Assembly: GCA_012837155.1 (NCBI GenBank)
Contig: CP051546.1
Coordinates: 715,474-779,473 of the forward strand
Source of the DNA: Flavobacterium sp.
Lineage (GTDB): Bacteria; Bacteroidota; Bacteroidia; Flavobacteriales; Flavobacteriaceae
Reading direction: 5' to 3'
Length of the DNA stretch: 64,000 nt
This document shows positions 48,561-56,659 of this stretch, piece after piece (position 1 is the stretch's first letter; every line of letters starts with the position of its first letter). The position numbers were made by a program, and so were the translations under genes. A model generated the notes under the pieces. That model had not been told where the DNA came from, did no database searches, and saw only the letters and a list, made by a program, of their open reading frames with translations.

Positions 48561-50521
48561 CTAAAATTTCCAAATGCCATACAATTGAAAATAATTGCTA
48601 TTTTCTTTGAAATTTACAACGTATCTAGCTCCAAAACTTGGACCAATTCTTGCTGCTCCAAAGGTTAAATCGAACACGAATCCTGTTTTTACATTGGTAA
48701 AAGATTGTTTTGCAATTTTGGATTCATTGGTAGTCGAGATTAAAAATTTATCGGTAATGCCTTCATAAGTTTCAATTTTTAGGTTTTGCTCCTGTTTTTC
48801 TGAAAGATTAAAATTAGCTTGCAATCCCATACCAATCCCAATAAAACTATTGATATTGTAACGCATGAGTACTGGAATTTCCCAATTTATATTGTCATTT
48901 TGAGACGAAGTTGTTCTGCGTTGCAATTGCCGAACACCATTTGCGCTAGTTCTAAAGGATTCCTGAACAGAATTTGTGCCATCATAGGAGTGGATGCTGT
49001 TGACGAATTCAGCCTGCCAATAATAGCGATAGGATTTAAAAGGCGAAAGAGTTGCGCCAACAAAATAACTTCTTGAATTTTTTAGATTGGGATACAAATT
49101 GTATCCTGCTTTTGCCCCAATAGAAATGCCAGGCAGGAATCGAGTCGTGGCATAATTGGTCATTATGGGTTCATTTTTATCAAAAATAATAGCCGTTCTG
49201 CTTTTGGTCTTTACTTTATGAAAGTCTTTGTTGAATTTCAAGGAATACTTTACAAATCCTTTGGTGCTGTCGATTTCTTTTACATTTTTTTGACTGCTTC
49301 CCGGTAAATAAATATTTTGAATGTAAAAAATATTTGGTTTTGCTTGATAATCGTGTCTAAACAACTCGTTGTGGGCTCTTCTCCTTTTGGACAAATGGGA
49401 CATTTGGGATACATATCCTCGATTTGAAAAGTTTTTTTATCGAACATTTCAGGAATGTCGGTTTCTAATCGAATCTTTCTAGCTGGACCTTCGCCATTGT
49501 TCTGGAAACGTGTTTTGAACTTAACTCTTTTAAACCGCACCAATCGATAGTTCATAAAACTTCCGTTAGAGCCCATCTTGTTGGGATCGTGCGAAGTCAC
49601 AATTTCCATTTCGAGATTTTTTATTTTATGATTTTTAAAACTTTTGTTGGGAACAAAAATACTTCGCATAGTCACGGTAGCACTAGTGTCCTTGATCATT
49701 TCGGGAGTAGTTTTGAAAGTGAAAAACAGGTTGCGCGTTTCTCTGGGATTTGCATCGTCAAATTCTAAAACAGTTGCGTTTTTAAATGTTTTATGGGCTT
49801 CTATCAAAGTGGCGTCTAAGTTTTCTTCGATTGTGGTGGTTTTGTATTTTTTGGCCGTAGCCAAAGCATTTTCAGAAGCTAAATACGAATCTGTATTTTC
49901 TAAATCATCTACTATTGCAACTAAATTTTCTTTTACTTCTCGTTCGCCAGCATAAGTTCTGAAATCGACTAAATTAAAATTGTTGTTTTTAAATTGTTTT
50001 TCGTTGTAAAAGAGATATAATTTCCCGCTGGATACGTAGTTTCTGTGTTTTGATAACTCAAAATTACTTCCATTTGTTGGTCAGGAATAGGGTCGCAATT
50101 TTTTGGATAGACAATCCGTTTTGATCTTCGATGGAAGCAATGTCTTTGTAAACTTCATCCGAAATTTCATTTATTGTTACTATTTTTGGTCGTGTTGCTG
50201 GCGGTTTTCCGTTGTCGTAATTATTAGTTACCGCTAGGCGAGTGGTGTAAGTTCCTTTGTTTTTATAGACGTGTTTGGGCTCGGCTTCTTTGCTGTAATG
50301 TCCGTCGCCCATTTCCCATAAATAAGAATAAGACGGTTTTGGTGCGCCGGCAATCGGGATTAATGGTGGTGTTTCAGGTTTAAAAGTTACCGAATTTCTT
50401 TTTTGATTATAAGTGATAGTAGCTCTTCGGGTTAGAGTATCTTTTGCTTTAGTTTGTCCTTTGGCAAGCTCAGGACGACAGAAAGAGGATAAAAAGCAGA
50501 AAAAAAGAGTAGTTTTTTCAT
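48561..50521 (-). CDS. PKD-domain protein with C-terminal outer-membrane barrel (four frameshifts)
   Basis: Four lost bases (in runs 50500-50506, 50119-50122, 50031-50033 and 49315-49318) reconcile the fragments to 655 codons exactly. The repaired protein has a signal peptide (MKKLLFFFCFLSSF), a PKD-type beta domain (YSYLWEMGDGHYSKEAEP, then HVYKNKGTYTTRLAVTNN), and a central beta-rich region with a Cys-rich patch (YPKCPICPKGEEPTTSCLD). The C-terminal part (about residues 450-654) has alternating strands and ends FQLYGIWKF, as in porin-like barrels. It would display the PKD domain at the envelope. It lies 84 bp upstream of the CHAT gene, on the same strand. Function not recognised. Confidence 0.78.
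50465..50488. repeat. Palindromic word at the start of the PKD gene
   Basis: The stretch around caagctcaggacgaca resembles a short dispersed intergenic palindrome (CCTGAGCTTG type). Here it lies in the coding region just after the signal peptide, encoding CRPELAKGQ. Confidence 0.35.
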
Positions 50522-50537
50522 AATCGATACGGTTTTT

Positions 50538-50611
50538 AGCCCTGATGGTAGCGGCATCCTTTTTCTGGCTTCTTTAGCCAGGAAAAGATATAGCGAACAG
50601 CAGGATTAGCT
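50538..50611 (-). ncRNA. Probable structured RNA repeat upstream of the PKD gene
   Basis: On the minus strand the element reads AGCTAATCCTGCTG, then GCTATATCTTTTCCTGGC, loop TAAAGAA, GCCAGAAAAAGGATGCCG and CATCAGGGCT. An 11-bp inner stem (50559-50569 with 50577-50587, one G-U) and an outer CCTG/CAGG stem with flanking AGC/GCT enclose unpaired, conserved-looking segments. I recall this kind of sequence as a recurrent intergenic element in flavobacteria, and it may correspond to the Flavo-1 RNA motif, but I cannot confirm that. It lies between a terminator and the PKD start codon, so it is either an RNA leader or a separate repeat. Confidence 0.5.
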
Positions 50612-50680
50612 TCTGATTGCCAAGTTGTTCCTTCTTCATAAGGATACTCAGGGTTTGTTTTTAATATTTTTAAAAATAGA

Positions 50681-50710
50681 AAAAAGCGGTGAGCAAATCA
50701 CCACTTTTTT
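50681..50710 (-). terminator. Terminator after the lipoprotein gene
   Basis: GTGGTGA / TCACCGC (minus strand) with a 5-nt loop and a following run of T. It separates the lipoprotein gene from the PKD gene, so these may be partly uncoupled. Confidence 0.75.
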
Positions 50711-50726
50711 AAAAATATTTTGTGTG

Positions 50727-51752
50727 TTATTGTATGGCATTGATTGCGGCTACAAGTTGTGCTTCGGTTCCTACGGTTGTTTCGGCAAGGGTAAAAGTAT
50801 AAACATCGCCTGCTTGAACCGTAACTGCTTTGATGGCGTATCTCCAGTTCCCGTTGTCCTCGGTAGCAAAAATAACGTGACACGCTAAACCAATAGGAAT
50901 TTGTCCGTAGTGCTCGCTGAACAATCCAGCGGCGGTGTAAGTATCTAGTTTGGCTAAAGCATTTGTTCCTTCGCCATCGTAAGATAAATAGATAGCACTG
51001 TTTGTATTGTCGTATCCTTCGGGTGCATCGGCAAGAATGGTTGTTTTTGGTCTTGGGTCGCTGTAAAAACGATCGACATTTGTCCAACCGAAGTTTCCAA
51101 AAGTAACGTAATAATTATTTCCTTCGGCCTGAACGCCTCCTTTTCCTCCATTTGCTCCAGCGGCATCTCTGGCATCTGCCCAAGCTAAATCTCCTTTGGT
51201 ATCGATAATCCCCTTCCATAATGTCATGGTATTGTCTACACCACCCGTAAGATTTGTTGGAACTATCAGATTGATATTACAAGTGGTTGCTAGTTCTACA
51301 CCAGCTTGGGTTGCTTTGATAAAGAATTCTCCGCCTGATTTTAATAGGTTTTTCTTTCCGTCAGGCATGATTCCCATTGTAGGTTTGTCTGTAATAAGCA
51401 TGGTGCCTTTGTCAAAAAGTTCTATATATTCTATTTTTATTTCGCCTGTTACAGGACTTCCATTTTTAGTAAGGCAGTTCCCGTTGATGTTTATTTTTAC
51501 TCCTTTGGCCGATGTTAACGTGATTGCTCCAGCACCTGCAATGGCAGTAAAATTTTGAATGTTCTTTTTGACTCCTTTTTCGTTAATACTTTTAAATCCA
51601 GCAGCAGTTGGGGGCGTTTTTGTTGCGTTTTCATTGTTAGTACAGCTTGCAAAAATGATTGTTGCTAAAGCTAAAAGTCCGATGTTTTTCAAATTTGTTT
51701 TACGTACAAGTTTAAAATTGTTTTTTTGGTGTGTGTGAATCGTTGATTTCAT
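50727..51752 (-). CDS. Lipoprotein of unknown function
   Basis: The 341-residue protein has a positively charged N-terminus, a hydrophobic stretch and a lipobox (ATIIFASC, Cys at about residue 37). The mature part is rich in beta-type sequence and Gly: AITLTSAKGVKININGNCL, IKIEYIELFDKGTMLI, TFGNFGWTNVDRFYSDPRP. I do not recognise the domain. It is the first gene on the minus strand opposite the sigma factor gene, separated from it by the region with the 30-bp direct repeat. The context suggests a surface component of the same system as the PKD barrel and CHAT protease. Confidence 0.85.
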   Translation of the reverse strand: MKSTIHTHQKNNFKLVRKTNLKNIGLLALATIIFASCTNNENATKTPPTAAGFKSINEKGVKKNIQNFTAIAGAGAITLTSAKGVKININGNCLTKNGSPVTGEIKIEYIELFDKGTMLITDKPTMGIMPDGKKNLLKSGGEFFIKATQAGVELATTCNINLIVPTNLTGGVDNTMTLWKGIIDTKGDLAWADARDAAGANGGKGGVQAEGNNYYVTFGNFGWTNVDRFYSDPRPKTTILADAPEGYDNTNSAIYLSYDGEGTNALAKLDTYTAAGLFSEHYGQIPIGLACHVIFATEDNGNWRYAIKAVTVQAGDVYTFTLAETTVGTEAQLVAAINAIQ

Positions 51753-51797
51753 AATTTCTAGTGTTTAATTGTTTGTTATTTTTTTTGATTTCTATTG

Positions 51798-51972
51798 TTA
51801 TATCAATTCGGGTTTGATATTGTTACCCTTTATGTTTTAATTTTTTATCGGGTTATTAATGTCCAAAGTTTAACCATAAATGTGACCCCTAATTTTTTCA
51901 ACTTTTTCATAATCTAAAATGTTTAAATTTTAATTTATACCCTTATATCAACTCGATTTTATGTTTGTTACC
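51798..51972. promoter_or_regulatory. Direct repeats in the sigma/lipoprotein divergent region
   Basis: Copy 1 at 51798-51827 and copy 2 at 51943-51972 match at 23 of 30 positions: TTATATCAA, then TCG, then TTT, then TTGTTACC, with identical spacing. They lie 145 bp apart in the same orientation. Read on the minus strand each is GGTAACAA, 9-11 bp, CGA, TTGATATAA. The layout of two fixed blocks with a variable spacer is what a promoter for an alternative sigma factor looks like. Copy 2 is 35 bp before the sigma factor ATG, copy 1 is 46 bp before the lipoprotein ATG. Confidence 0.6.
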
Positions 51973-52006
51973 TCTTTTTTTATTATTTTCGATGAAAAGT
52001 TTTTTT

Positions 52007-52591
52007 ATGACCAGTATCAAAATTCATCCAGACCAAATTTATATTGATGGACTTGCCAATAATGACTCGGCAATCATCCAATCGATTTATAAAAAGTTTG
52101 TTCCAAAAGTCATTCATTATGTAAGAAACAATTCGGGCGATGAAGATCAAGCGCAGGACGTGGTTCAGGAAATTATGATTTTGCTTTTTAATCAGGCCAA
52201 AGCCAAAAAATTGCAACTTACTTGTCCTTTTGATGCTTATTTCTTTTTATTGTGCAAAAGAAAATGGCTGAATGAAATAAAAAAATCTTCGAATAAAGGG
52301 GTAACAATCGATGACGACTCGCCATCTATGGATGAACCCACGGAAGAAATGCTAACAGAAACCGAACTATTCGACGAAAAACAAAAACTTTTTGACACGA
52401 TGTTTTTAAAACTAGGCGACAAATGTCAGGAGTTATTAAAATTGAGTTTTACTATCAAATCGATGGAGGAAGTTGCCGAAAAACTTAATGTAACTTACGG
52501 TTATGTTCGAAAGAAAAAATCATTGTGCATTGGTCAATTAACCCAGTGGATTCAGGAAACAAATCGGTTTAAATCTTTAAAAAACACCTAG
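52007..52591 (+). CDS. ECF-type sigma-70 factor
   Basis: The product of about 194 residues (from ATG 52007) has region 2 (IIQSIYKKFVPKVIHYVRNN, then EDQAQDVVQEIMILLF) and region 4 with a helix-turn-helix (MEEVAEKLNVTYGYVRKKK). No region 3 or 1.1 is present, as in ECF factors. Start choice: TTG 51965 overlaps the repeat; ATG 51992 or 52007 are both possible and 52007 gives the usual N-terminus. It is 2 bp from the membrane TPR gene, so the two are surely co-transcribed. It probably controls the divergent protease operon and itself. Confidence 0.88.
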   Translation: MTSIKIHPDQIYIDGLANNDSAIIQSIYKKFVPKVIHYVRNNSGDEDQAQDVVQEIMILLFNQAKAKKLQLTCPFDAYFFLLCKRKWLNEIKKSSNKGVTIDDDSPSMDEPTEEMLTETELFDEKQKLFDTMFLKLGDKCQELLKLSFTIKSMEEVAEKLNVTYGYVRKKKSLCIGQLTQWIQETNRFKSLKNT

Positions 52592-52593
52592 CC

Positions 52594-53316
52594 ATGAACG
52601 AGGAACGCCACATAGTATTCGATCAATATCTCGAAAACGAATTGTCAAACGAAGACAGAGCAAAATTCGAAAAACAATTGTCCGAAGATCAGGAATTCGA
52701 CTCGGCTTTTGAAACGTTCAAGGAATTAAATTTTTATTTAGAAAATAAATTTGGAAACGCAAATGAATTAAATGCTTTCAAGAAAAACCTAAAATCAATT
52801 TCTAAAAAACATTTTAAAACCAAAAAACCAAAGGTTGTCGCTTTCAAACCTTGGCAATATGCCATTGCGGCTTCGGTAGCTGTTTTGGTTGGGTTTTTCT
52901 TTTTTCAAAATAGCAATCCAGCGTTTGAAGAGTATGACAATCCGGAAAGTACTTATTTTACCGAAAGAGGCGAAGGGAATGAAAGCTTAAAATTAGCCCA
53001 AGATGCCTTTAATGCTAGGAATTACAAGAATGCCATTTCTAATTTCGAATTGGTTTTAAAGGAAAATAAATCGCCAGAAATTCAATATTTTTATGCTGTT
53101 TCGCTTCTTGAAGACAATCAATTTCAAAAGGCCGAATCCAATTTGTCAGATTTGAAGTCAGGGTCTTCTATTTATAAAAATAAAGCAACTTGGTATTTAG
53201 CACTTTCAAAATTGAAGCAGAAAGAATACAAATCCTGTAAAGAAATTCTGTTGACCATTCCTGAGGATTTCGAGGATTACGACCAAGTGCAGCAATTAAT
53301 AAATGATTTAGAATAA
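52594..53316 (+). CDS. Membrane TPR protein, probable anti-sigma factor
   Basis: The 240-residue protein has three parts. A cytoplasmic N-terminal helical part (YLENELSNEDRAKFEKQL) looks like an anti-sigma domain without the zinc motif. One membrane helix follows at about residues 87-104 (WQYAIAASVAVLVGFFFF), then an outward-facing TPR domain (LKLAQDAFNARNYKNAISNF, IQYFYAVSLLEDNQFQKAES). Such proteins hold a cognate sigma factor until an envelope signal reaches the TPR part. The gene starts 2 bp after the sigma gene. The partner that acts on it could be the CHAT protease, which would be on the same side of the membrane; that is inference. Confidence 0.8.
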   Translation: MNEERHIVFDQYLENELSNEDRAKFEKQLSEDQEFDSAFETFKELNFYLENKFGNANELNAFKKNLKSISKKHFKTKKPKVVAFKPWQYAIAASVAVLVGFFFFQNSNPAFEEYDNPESTYFTERGEGNESLKLAQDAFNARNYKNAISNFELVLKENKSPEIQYFYAVSLLEDNQFQKAESNLSDLKSGSSIYKNKATWYLALSKLKQKEYKSCKEILLTIPEDFEDYDQVQQLINDLE

Positions 53317-53330
53317 TTTTCTAAATCATT
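53302..53330 (+). terminator. Hairpin overlapping the stop codon of the TPR gene
   Basis: AATGATTTAGAA / TTCTAAATCATT 12-bp perfect stem with a 5-nt loop containing the TAA. It lacks a strong T run, so it may act as an RNA-stability element or weak terminator. Confidence 0.55.
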
Positions 53331-53395
53331 TATTAAGTTTAAGGTTGTTTAGGTTTTGAATCCATTTCTTATTGAACCTTGCGTTTTTTGTGTGC

Positions 53396-53424
53396 TTGTT
53401 TTTTTTAGCAAGAGTGTATCTTTG
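53396..53424 (+). promoter_or_regulatory. Promoter of tatD
   Basis: TTG at 53396-53398, 18-bp spacer, TATCTTTG at 53417-53424 (exact TAnnTTTG), 21 bp before the ATG. Confidence 0.7.
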
Positions 53425-53445
53425 CTGCTTTAAATAAAAGCAAAA

Positions 53446-54213
53446 ATGACAATTACTGATACGCATGCGCATTTATATTCGAATGAATTTGACGAGGATC
53501 GAAACGAAATGATTCGCCGTGCCATTGATGCTGGGGTTTCGCGGTTTTTTATTCCTGCCATAGACTCGACTTTTACGCAAGCCATGTATGATTTAGAAAA
53601 GGCATATCCTGAGCATATTTTCTTGATGATGGGCTTGCATCCTACGCATGTAAAAGACAATTATCTTGAAGAATTACAGCTTGTTGAGGAAGAATTAACC
53701 AAAAGAAAGTTTTTTGCCATTGGCGAAATAGGGATTGATTTGTATTGGGATAAAACACATTTGCAGGAACAGAAAAATGCCTTTAGAAAACAAATCCAGC
53801 TGGCAAAACGGTATAAATTGCCAATAGTCATCCATTGTAGAGTGGCTTTCGATGAAATTTTTGAAATTTTAGAAGAAGAAGAATCGGAGAATTTATTCGG
53901 AATTTTTCATTGCTTTTCAGGAACTTATGAACAAGCATTGCGAGCCATTTCGTATAATATGAAATTGGGAATAGGTGGAGTTGTTACTTTTAAAAACGGA
54001 AAAATAGACCAATTCTTGAATCAAATCGACTTAAAACATCTCGTTCTAGAGACCGATTCTCCGTATTTAGCTCCAGTTCCTTATCGAGGAAAACGCAACG
54101 AAAGCAGTTATCTGACAAAGGTTGTCGATAAATTAGCCGAAATTTATAATTTGCCCCAAGAAGAAATCGCTAGAATTACCACTAATAATTCAGCAGCTAT
54201 TTTTGGGATTTAG
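53446..54213 (+). CDS. tatD: TatD family metal-dependent hydrolase
   Basis: The 255-residue TIM-barrel protein has ITDTHAHLYS (metal His pair), GLHPTHVK, AIGEIGIDLYWDKTHL, PIVIHCRVAF, FHCFSGTYEQ and LVLETDSPYLAPVP, all TatD signatures. Family members are DNA exonucleases or D-aminoacyl-tRNA deacylase-like hydrolases. Length fits. It starts a likely operon with the acyltransferase and asparaginase. Confidence 0.94.
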   Translation: MTITDTHAHLYSNEFDEDRNEMIRRAIDAGVSRFFIPAIDSTFTQAMYDLEKAYPEHIFLMMGLHPTHVKDNYLEELQLVEEELTKRKFFAIGEIGIDLYWDKTHLQEQKNAFRKQIQLAKRYKLPIVIHCRVAFDEIFEILEEEESENLFGIFHCFSGTYEQALRAISYNMKLGIGGVVTFKNGKIDQFLNQIDLKHLVLETDSPYLAPVPYRGKRNESSYLTKVVDKLAEIYNLPQEEIARITTNNSAAIFGI

Positions 54214-54279
54214 CATAAAAATCCCTACTATTATCGATAAAAATTTTGTTAATTTGTTATTATAAAAAACATACGCTAT

Positions 54280-55416
54280 ATGTCAAAATTTGACGAGATT
54301 CGACCTTTTCATGACACCGAAGTAAATGAAGCCATTCGCACTTCGATAAAACACCCAATGATGAAGGCTTTAATGAACTTTTCTTTCCCAGATCTAGACG
54401 ACGAGGTGTGGAAAAAACAACTGGAAGACACTCATTCCATTCGAGATTTTCAATGTGATTTTATCTATCAATCGGTACAAAAGGTTCTTAAAAAGAGCTC
54501 TGAAGGATTGTCGACTTCAGGCTTCGAAAAATTAAAAAAAGATACCGCCTATTTGTTTATTTCGAATCATCGCGACATTCTTTTAGACACAACATTATTG
54601 AATGCCTGTCTTTATGAGTACGGACTTGTGATGACGGCATCGGCAATTGGAGATAATTTAGTCAAAAAGGCTTTTTTGAAAATCTTGGCCAAATTAAATC
54701 GAAATTTTTTAGTTCAAAGAGGATTGTCTCCTCGTGAAATGTTGCAAAGTTCTAAATTATTGTCGGAGTATATTGCTCAATTATTATTGCATGAAAATCG
54801 CTCCGTTTGGATTGCTCAACGCGAAGGAAGAACCAAAGATGGGAATGATGCCACAAATCCTGGCGTTTTAAAAATGCTTGCCATGGGCTCTGAGGAAAAA
54901 GATTTGATGGATTATTTTAAAAAAATCAGGATAGTTCCTGTTGCAATTTCATACGAATACGACCCAACCGATGCGTTAAAAATGCCTCAGCTATTGGCAG
55001 AAGCCAATAAAGAAATTTATACAAAGGAAGAAAATGAGGATTTTATCAATCTGATGAGTGGAGTAATGGGGCAAAAAAAACGCATTCACATTCACATTGG
55101 CGATGTTATTGAACAAGAATTTGATGGGATTAAAGCAGAATTTGATAATTCGAACAAACAAATTTTGGCCTTGGCACAAGTTATTGATGATTCTATCCTA
55201 AGTAATTATAAATTATGGCCAACTAATTTTATTGCGTATGATATTTTGAATAATACCAATAGGTTTTCTCATTTGTATACTGAAAACGAAAAATCACTTT
55301 TTGAGCGCAGATTGGAAATTCGAATCGACCAAGAAAATCCTGTGGCTTTGCAAAGTTTTTTAGCTATGTATGCCAATCCAGTCGTCAACAAATTGAAATA
55401 TACAAATGCAATCTAA
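54280..55416 (+). CDS. 1-acyl-glycerol-3-phosphate acyltransferase family protein
   Basis: The 378-residue protein has the acyltransferase box ISNHRDILLDTTLL (H-x4-D form) at about residue 95, and QREGRTKDGND, corresponding to the E-G-T/R motif. It is longer than the classical PlsC, with no clear membrane helices at the N-terminus. It would transfer acyl groups to a phospholipid precursor. It ends 11 bp inside the following asparaginase gene, so the two are translationally linked although their functions look unrelated. Confidence 0.85.
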   Translation: MSKFDEIRPFHDTEVNEAIRTSIKHPMMKALMNFSFPDLDDEVWKKQLEDTHSIRDFQCDFIYQSVQKVLKKSSEGLSTSGFEKLKKDTAYLFISNHRDILLDTTLLNACLYEYGLVMTASAIGDNLVKKAFLKILAKLNRNFLVQRGLSPREMLQSSKLLSEYIAQLLLHENRSVWIAQREGRTKDGNDATNPGVLKMLAMGSEEKDLMDYFKKIRIVPVAISYEYDPTDALKMPQLLAEANKEIYTKEENEDFINLMSGVMGQKKRIHIHIGDVIEQEFDGIKAEFDNSNKQILALAQVIDDSILSNYKLWPTNFIAYDILNNTNRFSHLYTENEKSLFERRLEIRIDQENPVALQSFLAMYANPVVNKLKYTNAI

Positions 55417-56434
55417 AGCTAAAATACTTTTGATTTATACCGGAGGAACCATCGGTATGATGAAGGATTTTGAAACAGGAGCATTAAAAGCCTTCGATTT
55501 TGGGAAACTATTGCGAAAAATTCCAGAACTAAAACAATTAGATTGCGATATTGAAACCCTTTCATTCGAAAATCCAATAGATTCCTCCAACATGAATCAT
55601 GAAGAATGGATAAAAATTGCCACAATTATAGAAGATAATTATGTTGATTTTGATGGATTTGTGGTACTTCATGGTTCGGATACGATGTCGTATTCAGCAT
55701 CAGCATTGAGTTTTATGCTTGAAAATTTGTTGAAACCAGTAGTTTTCACGGGTTCACAATTGCCTATTGGGGATTTAAGAACGGATGCTAAAGAAAATTT
55801 AATTACCGCAATCCAAATTGCCTCTTTGCAACATCATGGTAAACCTGTGATTAGTGAAGTATGTCTTTATTTTGAATACAAATTATACCGAGGGAATAGA
55901 TCTACGAAAATAAATGCCGAACATTTTAATGCGTTCTCTTCTCCAAGTTACCCGCCATTGGCAGAGTCTGGTGTGCATCTAAAAGTATATTCAGAATTAT
56001 TTTTGCCTAAAACAAGAGTCAAAAAACTAAGAATTCATAAAAATTTAGAAAATGGGGTTGTCATTATAAAAATGTTTCCCGGAATTAGCGAAGCTGTTTT
56101 AGCTGCTATTTTCGAAATTCCACACCTTAAAGGAATTGTTCTCGAAACCTTTGGTGCCGGAAATGCTCCTACTGAGGACTGGTTCTTGTCATTGCTAAAA
56201 CGAGCCATAAAAAGCGGTTTATACATTGTTAATGTAACACAATGTTCAGGCGGAAGTGTTAGAATGGGGCAGTATGAAACAAGTACTTCTATGAAAAAAA
56301 TTGGTGTAATTTCTGGAAAAGACATTACTACTGAAGCGGCAATTACCAAATTAATGTACTTGTTAGGGCAGAATATACCTCCCGCTATTTTTAAGACAAT
56401 ATTCGAAACTTCATTACGCGGGGAATTATCATAA
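55406..56434 (+). CDS. ansA: Type I L-asparaginase
   Basis: The 342-residue protein has ILLIYTGGTIGMMKD (first catalytic Thr, TGGTIG) and VVLHGSDTMSYSASALSF (second, GTDT type with HGSDT). The start overlaps the acyltransferase end. There is no signal peptide, as in cytoplasmic type I enzymes. It hydrolyses asparagine to aspartate and ammonia. Length is typical (about 340). Confidence 0.94.
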   Translation: MQSKAKILLIYTGGTIGMMKDFETGALKAFDFGKLLRKIPELKQLDCDIETLSFENPIDSSNMNHEEWIKIATIIEDNYVDFDGFVVLHGSDTMSYSASALSFMLENLLKPVVFTGSQLPIGDLRTDAKENLITAIQIASLQHHGKPVISEVCLYFEYKLYRGNRSTKINAEHFNAFSSPSYPPLAESGVHLKVYSELFLPKTRVKKLRIHKNLENGVVIIKMFPGISEAVLAAIFEIPHLKGIVLETFGAGNAPTEDWFLSLLKRAIKSGLYIVNVTQCSGGSVRMGQYETSTSMKKIGVISGKDITTEAAITKLMYLLGQNIPPAIFKTIFETSLRGELS

Positions 56435-56495
56435 AACTTAAGTTTTAATTTTATTAAGTCAAAATTTTTCGTGTTCTTTGCAACCTTAAATAAAT

Positions 56496-56580
56496 AGAGA
56501 GGTGGCCGAGTGGCTGAAGGCGCACGCTTGGAAAGCGTGTATATGGCAACATATCGAGGGTTCGAATCCCTTCCTCTCTG
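56496..56580 (+). tRNA. tRNA-Ser (anticodon GGA)
   Basis: Acceptor AGAGAGG pairs with CCTCTCT, with discriminator G. The anticodon arm CACGC-TTGGAAA-GCGTG carries GGA. The long variable arm (TATATGGCAACATAT) is a class II feature of serine tRNA, and the T arm is GAGGG-TTCGAAT-CCCTT. CCA is not encoded. Confidence 0.95.
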
Positions 56581-56659
56581 CGAAATAATTTTATATTATC
56601 TAAAAAAGGTAGCCGTAAGGTTGCCTTTTTTTGTAATTTTATTCCATAAAAAAATTAGT

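Noticed and set aside
51965-51991. TTG start for the sigma factor
   Set aside because: It lies inside the repeat copy; ATG 52007 (or 51992) gives a normal sigma N-terminus.
45902-53316. CHAT locus as a type III-E CRISPR remnant
   Set aside because: No Cas7-11, Csx30 or repeat array; the CHAT protein has a signal peptide and membrane anchor, unlike TPR-CHAT of type III-E.
56510-56659. N-terminal extension of the OMP gene
   Set aside because: The frame runs through tRNA-Ser; the signal peptide begins at ATG 56660.
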